Positions 60,694 through 64,000 of a stretch of DNA of 64,000 nucleotides are shown here, piece after piece; position 1 is the stretch's first letter, and every line of letters begins with the position of its first letter. Made by a program: the position numbers and the translations under genes. The notes under the pieces are model-generated. The model was not told where the DNA came from. It saw only the letters and a list, made by a program, of their open reading frames with translations, and made no database searches. The stretch covers positions 1 to 64,000 of the forward strand of contig JBGUIU010000184.1 in NCBI GenBank assembly GCA_045113275.1, in the 5' to 3' direction. The stretch comes from UBA1181 sp045113275. GTDB taxonomy: Bacteria; Bacteroidota; Bacteroidia; Bacteroidales; Paludibacteraceae.

Positions 60694-62079
60694 ATGAAAA
60701 AGAATCAATTAGTTACAGCTCTTATAGTTGGAGCATCTTGTTTAGGCTTATTTGCTAATACGCCTAATAATATGCAGGTTTGGCTAAAGAATGGCGAACA
60801 GCAAGTTTTTGAGATTGATCAGGTTGATAGTGTCACCTTTGGTGTGATTCAACAAGAAGAATTCAAGCCATTGAATGATTGGACTTTCCTTCCACAAAGC
60901 AATCGTCCTATGCCTCTTTCTCTCTCAAATGAGCAACTCTCATACGTCCATACGGGAAATGATTTTGCTAAGAAATCTTTTTCGTTGATTAATCAAACTC
61001 ATGGGAATGAGAATTTGTTTTATTCTCCTATCAGTTTACAGATTGCTCTTGGTTTGTGTGCGAATGGTGCTTCTTCCAAGGGAGCAGCGGAAATTGCTGA
61101 TGTTTTAGGATTTCAAGGAGATAATTCAATTGATGAGATGAATCAATTCTTTAACAGTATAATTCTTTCGCTTAACTCACCAATTGATAGTGTTACTATT
61201 AAAGTAAATAATGCTATATGGCCAGCCATGGGGGCTATCGTGAAACCTTCGTTCCTTAATGTGGCTCATGATCAATATTATGCTACAGTTCGTCACTTGG
61301 ATTATGCGAATGCTCCAGTTGTAGCTAAAGATACGATAGATAAATGGGCTGCTCTTATGACAAACGATTGCATTAAGCATTTAAATATTATGATTGATAA
61401 TTTTACTACTCTTGTTATAAATAATGCTTGTTATTTCAAAGCTGGTTGGCATGTGGATATCGTTGAGAGTATGACGAAAAGTGATACCTTTATGACAGTT
61501 GAAGGAAATAAACAGATCGTTGATATGATGCATTCGGAGGATACTTATCTTTATACACAAACGGATGATTATCAAATGGTTGAACTTACATATGGATATA
61601 AAAATGAGATCTTGTCCAACAATGGAATGGGAAGTTACAGTATGTTGCTGTTTTTACCAGCGGAAGGAAAGGATCTGAATGAAACCTTTGACGCTATCAA
61701 TTGGGATAGTATTTCATTGAAACGAACGATGGTCGATTTGAAATTTCCAAGATTTGGTATAAAATCTTCTCTATCTTTGGTTGATAATATGAAAGAGATG
61801 GGTATTGCCAATATTTTTGGCAGTTATCCTTTTGCTGTTAATATGTCCTCTTTTATTACTGAAATTGTACAAGATACATATATCAAGGTGGATGAAGAAG
61901 GAACAGAGGCGGCTGCTGTAACATCTATTGTAGCTGCGGGTTCTGCATTACCAAGCAGTACAGCAAGTATGAAAGTTAACCGTCCGTTCGGATTTGTTAT
62001 ACGTGAAAAGACAACAGGTATGTTGCTATTCATGGGTAAAGTGAACGTAGTGGAAAAGGTAGATAAAGAGGAAGAGTAA
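60694..62079 (+). CDS. secreted serpin 1
   Basis: 461-residue serine-protease-inhibitor-fold protein. Signal peptide (LVTALIVGASCLGLFA), a short N-terminal module (MQVWLKNGEQQVFEIDQVDSV, also found in serpin 2), then the serpin fold from about residue 90: NLFYSPISLQIALGLCANGA, NNACYFKAGW, and the hinge VDEEGTEAAAVTS. Counting from the conserved hinge Gly403 (P15), P1 is Ser417 with Gly at P2, so an elastase- or subtilisin-like target is suggested. The C-terminus has NRPFGFVIREKTTGMLLFMGKV. The small-residue hinge fits an inhibitory serpin. Serpin 2 follows after 84 bp. Confidence 0.95.
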   Translation: MKKNQLVTALIVGASCLGLFANTPNNMQVWLKNGEQQVFEIDQVDSVTFGVIQQEEFKPLNDWTFLPQSNRPMPLSLSNEQLSYVHTGNDFAKKSFSLINQTHGNENLFYSPISLQIALGLCANGASSKGAAEIADVLGFQGDNSIDEMNQFFNSIILSLNSPIDSVTIKVNNAIWPAMGAIVKPSFLNVAHDQYYATVRHLDYANAPVVAKDTIDKWAALMTNDCIKHLNIMIDNFTTLVINNACYFKAGWHVDIVESMTKSDTFMTVEGNKQIVDMMHSEDTYLYTQTDDYQMVELTYGYKNEILSNNGMGSYSMLLFLPAEGKDLNETFDAINWDSISLKRTMVDLKFPRFGIKSSLSLVDNMKEMGIANIFGSYPFAVNMSSFITEIVQDTYIKVDEEGTEAAAVTSIVAAGSALPSSTASMKVNRPFGFVIREKTTGMLLFMGKVNVVEKVDKEEE

Positions 62080-62163
62080 ATCGATAGCATTTGTCGCTGT
62101 ATTCTCTTGCGTTAGAAGATTTAAACACGTTGAATGATATACTATATAATTAGGAAATAGGAT

Positions 62164-63570
62164 ATGAGTAAAAGAAATTTATTATTAGGGGTTGCAACAT
62201 TGACATTTTGTGTTGCTTCATTCGCCGAGACACTCAACAGCATGCAGGTTTGGTTGAAGAACGGCGAACAAAAGGTGTTTGAAATCAACCAAGTGGATAG
62301 CGTAACATTTGGTGAGAGTACACAGCCTGTGTATAAACCATTGAACGATTGGACGTTCCCTCCTAAATATGCGGCACCTAATCCGCTGGTGGTGACTGAT
62401 CAAGAACAGTCGTTTGTTCAGACGACCAATGATTTTGCCATGAGATGTTATGCAAAGATCCGTAAGATGCCGGTTGAACCAGGATCCACGGAGCCAAGAT
62501 CGCTTCATTTCTTCTCACCGGTCAGTCTTAATATTGCCTTAGGTCTATGCGCTAATGGAGCATCTGCAGAGGGAGCCAAGGAGATCACCGATGCATTGGG
62601 CTTTCAGACCTCAACTGCGTTGAGTGATATGAACAACTTCTTTCAAAAAGTGTATAACTCCATTAACTCAAATGTTGATAGTGTGGATATCCATACTGCG
62701 AATGCGTTATGGATCCAGAATGGTGCTGCTGTTTATGATGAGTTCTTATCACAGGCAAGGGAAAAATATTATGCAACGGTTAGACATCTGGATTTCCTTA
62801 ATAATTCCAAAAATGCTTTGGATACAATAAATTTTTGGGCAGCTCTTATGACCAACGATCGTATAAAATCGCTCTCAATAGATGTTAATCCTAATACACA
62901 GCTTGTTCTCAACAACGCTTGCTATTTCAAGGCGAAATGGAAGTTCGTTTTCGAAGGTATCGGGGAGAAAAATTTTCAGGGCGTACAAAGTCAGTCCCAA
63001 CAAACTCAATTCATGGAGATTGAAAATAAATACATGAAGTGTGCTGAAACAGATGATTACCAGGCTGTTGAGATGGATTATGTTAGCGGGGACTTTGATA
63101 TGAAGGATACGACCCAAACCTCTGCTTATAGTATGATTGTGATATTGCCGAAAAAGGGTCATGACCTTGATGAGGTATTGCCGACGCTTCAATTGAACGC
63201 CATTCCTTTCCAAAAAATGACATGTAATGTGATAATGCCTAAGTTTGAAGTGAAAGGTAATTATCAATTAGGGGATGTGCTGTCTGAATTGAATATCAAT
63301 GATATCTTCACGAGATATCCTAATGCAATCATTGATCCAATGGAGGCATTGTACGTTAGTCAAATTGCTCAGGATTATTTCGTAAAAGTGGACGAGGAAG
63401 GAACAGAAGCAGCTGCTGTTACCTCTACTGTGGTGGATTCCAAAATGATGATGCCTGAAGCAAAATTCAAAATGGAATGTAACCGTCCGTTTTTCTTCGT
63501 CATTCGTGAGAATACGACAGGGCTCTTGATCTTTGTAGGTGAGTATGATGATGTGCCACAGGGCAACTGA
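62164..63570 (+). CDS. secreted serpin 2
   Basis: 468-residue paralogue of serpin 1 with the same signal-peptide and MQVWLKNGEQ module. Serpin landmarks: HFFSPVSLNIALGLCANGAS, NNACYFKAKW, hinge VDEEGTEAAAVTS (Gly413 as P15) and NRPFFFVIRENTTGLLIFVGEYDD. By the same count P1 is Lys427, followed by three Met, so a trypsin-like or broader target is suggested. The loop between hinge and the Arg-Pro-Phe strand is four residues longer than in alpha-1-antitrypsin. The reactive loop differs strongly from serpin 1 while the framework is conserved. Confidence 0.95.
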   Translation: MSKRNLLLGVATLTFCVASFAETLNSMQVWLKNGEQKVFEINQVDSVTFGESTQPVYKPLNDWTFPPKYAAPNPLVVTDQEQSFVQTTNDFAMRCYAKIRKMPVEPGSTEPRSLHFFSPVSLNIALGLCANGASAEGAKEITDALGFQTSTALSDMNNFFQKVYNSINSNVDSVDIHTANALWIQNGAAVYDEFLSQAREKYYATVRHLDFLNNSKNALDTINFWAALMTNDRIKSLSIDVNPNTQLVLNNACYFKAKWKFVFEGIGEKNFQGVQSQSQQTQFMEIENKYMKCAETDDYQAVEMDYVSGDFDMKDTTQTSAYSMIVILPKKGHDLDEVLPTLQLNAIPFQKMTCNVIMPKFEVKGNYQLGDVLSELNINDIFTRYPNAIIDPMEALYVSQIAQDYFVKVDEEGTEAAAVTSTVVDSKMMMPEAKFKMECNRPFFFVIRENTTGLLIFVGEYDDVPQGN

Positions 63571-63763
63571 TTTCTTCTTGTCCGTAAGTGAAGAGGGTAC
63601 CGAAGCGGCCGCAGTCACTTCCATAACAGTATTACTTTGTGAAGTTGAGGATGAACCAGACCCAGTATTTCACATGGACTGCAACCGTCCGTTCGCCTTC
63701 GCCATCTGTGAAAAAAAGACGGGGCTACTGCTCTTCTTGGGTGAGTATGATGATGTGCCATAA
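63566..63763 (+). pseudogene. orphan serpin reactive-loop/C-terminal cassette
   Basis: Directly at the serpin 2 stop codon, in the +1 frame, lies a 65-codon segment homologous to the end of serpin 2: DFFLSVSEEGTEAAAVTS, a different loop (ITVLLCEVEDEPDPVFHMD), then CNRPFAFAICEKKTGLLLFL and GEYDDVP with a stop. By hinge count its P1 is Cys. It lacks a start, signal peptide and the first 400 residues. Synonymous positions differ widely from serpin 2, so it is not a fresh duplication. It may be the remains of a third serpin, or a donor cassette for loop exchange. Confidence 0.85.
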
Positions 63764-63902
63764 GAGAATTAAAGATAGAGGAATCTAAAAAACAAACACG
63801 AATGACAGATGAGAGGAGAGGCAACCTCCCCAACAGTGGTGATACAAAAAAATGATGAATTAGTTTTTTTTGTGATTAGTTGGTGTTGTTTTTAATTTTC
63901 CT

Positions 63903-63910
63903 TACTTTTG
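63903..63910 (+). promoter_or_regulatory. promoter -7 element for the gene at window end
   Basis: TACTTTTG (exact TAnnTTTG), 39 bp before the ATG at 63950. The 186-bp gap after the serpin cassette is otherwise without a recognised feature. Confidence 0.65.
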
Positions 63911-63949
63911 TTCGTCATAAATTTTTAGAACTTTAATAATAAGGGAAAT

Positions 63950-64000
63950 ATGAAATTACGTTCGAAATTGAGAAAAGTTGCTTTGTATGCAACAATAGGA
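63950..64000 (+). CDS. start of a gene cut by the window end
   Basis: ATG preceded by AAGGGA and a consensus promoter; the first 17 codons read MKLRSKLRKVALYATIG, a basic start that may lead into a signal peptide. Too little is present to name it. Confidence 0.55.
   Translation, partial: MKLRSKLRKVALYATIG

Noticed and set aside
63539..63763. Independent small gene beginning at the ATG at 63539
   Set aside because: The first ten codons are serpin 2 read out of frame; homology to a serpin begins only at the serpin 2 stop, and no signal peptide is present.

Overview
The window is one contiguous stretch of a Bacteroidales-type (Bacteroidota) chromosome. The evidence is: many promoters of the TAnnTTTG -7 type; a complete Bat (aerotolerance) operon; an 11-subunit-type complex I operon with fused nuoCD and no nuoEFG; lipoprotein and TonB-receptor architecture; and a secreted GH9 cellulase with a type IX secretion C-terminal domain. 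The T9SS domain and the two glycosidases suggest a plant-fibre-using anaerobe. I cannot name the genus. No phage, transposase or CRISPR array was seen.

Layout. 1-2.0 kb: a visibly GC-richer peroxide-defence unit (glutathione peroxidase, OhrR-type MarR regulator, two small genes) read from a promoter with two matching palindromes, next to a decayed flavodoxin-like reductase gene. 2.1-8.7 kb: agmatine-to-putrescine genes aguA/aguB, then parA-parB-DUF5683-mltD and a small hydrolase. 8.8-15.3 kb: GH3 glycosidase, SUI1/eIF1-like factor, a Sel1-repeat protein, an L,D-transpeptidase-like protein and a methyltransferase. 15.3-20.1 kb: a minus-strand metal-uptake operon (4-TM protein, ZIP transporter, TonB receptor, beta-propeller lipoprotein) followed by a fossil outer-membrane-protein tail. 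20.4-30.4 kb: nuoA-B-CD-H-I-J-K-L-M-N. 30.9-36.4 kb: TPR protein, tRNA-Arg(ACG), TetR regulator, and an ABC importer (binding protein and permease without an ATPase gene). 36.5-40.4 kb: S41 protease, asnA, small outer-membrane barrel. 40.5-42.1 kb: a radical SAM enzyme with a nucleotidyltransferase-like partner behind a promoter covered by three copies of one operator. 42.2-50.9 kb: moxR-DUF58-batX-A-B-C-D-E. 51-53.1 kb: an HU-like gene and an HU/transmembrane/LysM fusion. 53.2-60.1 kb: Ig-like membrane protein, GH9 cellulase, DUF3089 hydrolase, LTA-synthase-type sulfatase, RsmI-like methyltransferase. 60.2-64 kb: a probable pseudoknotted non-coding RNA, two tandem secreted serpins, and an orphan third serpin reactive-loop/C-terminal cassette.

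Most noteworthy: the serpin locus with its spare reactive-loop cassette; the roughly 300-nt structured RNA with its own promoter and terminator; the radical SAM/nucleotidyltransferase pair with an operator array; the HU-TM-LysM protein that could link DNA to peptidoglycan; and the ZIP + TonB + beta-propeller operon as a possible zinc or metal-chelate uptake route. All functions are inferred from sequence recall and motif reading, with no database search.
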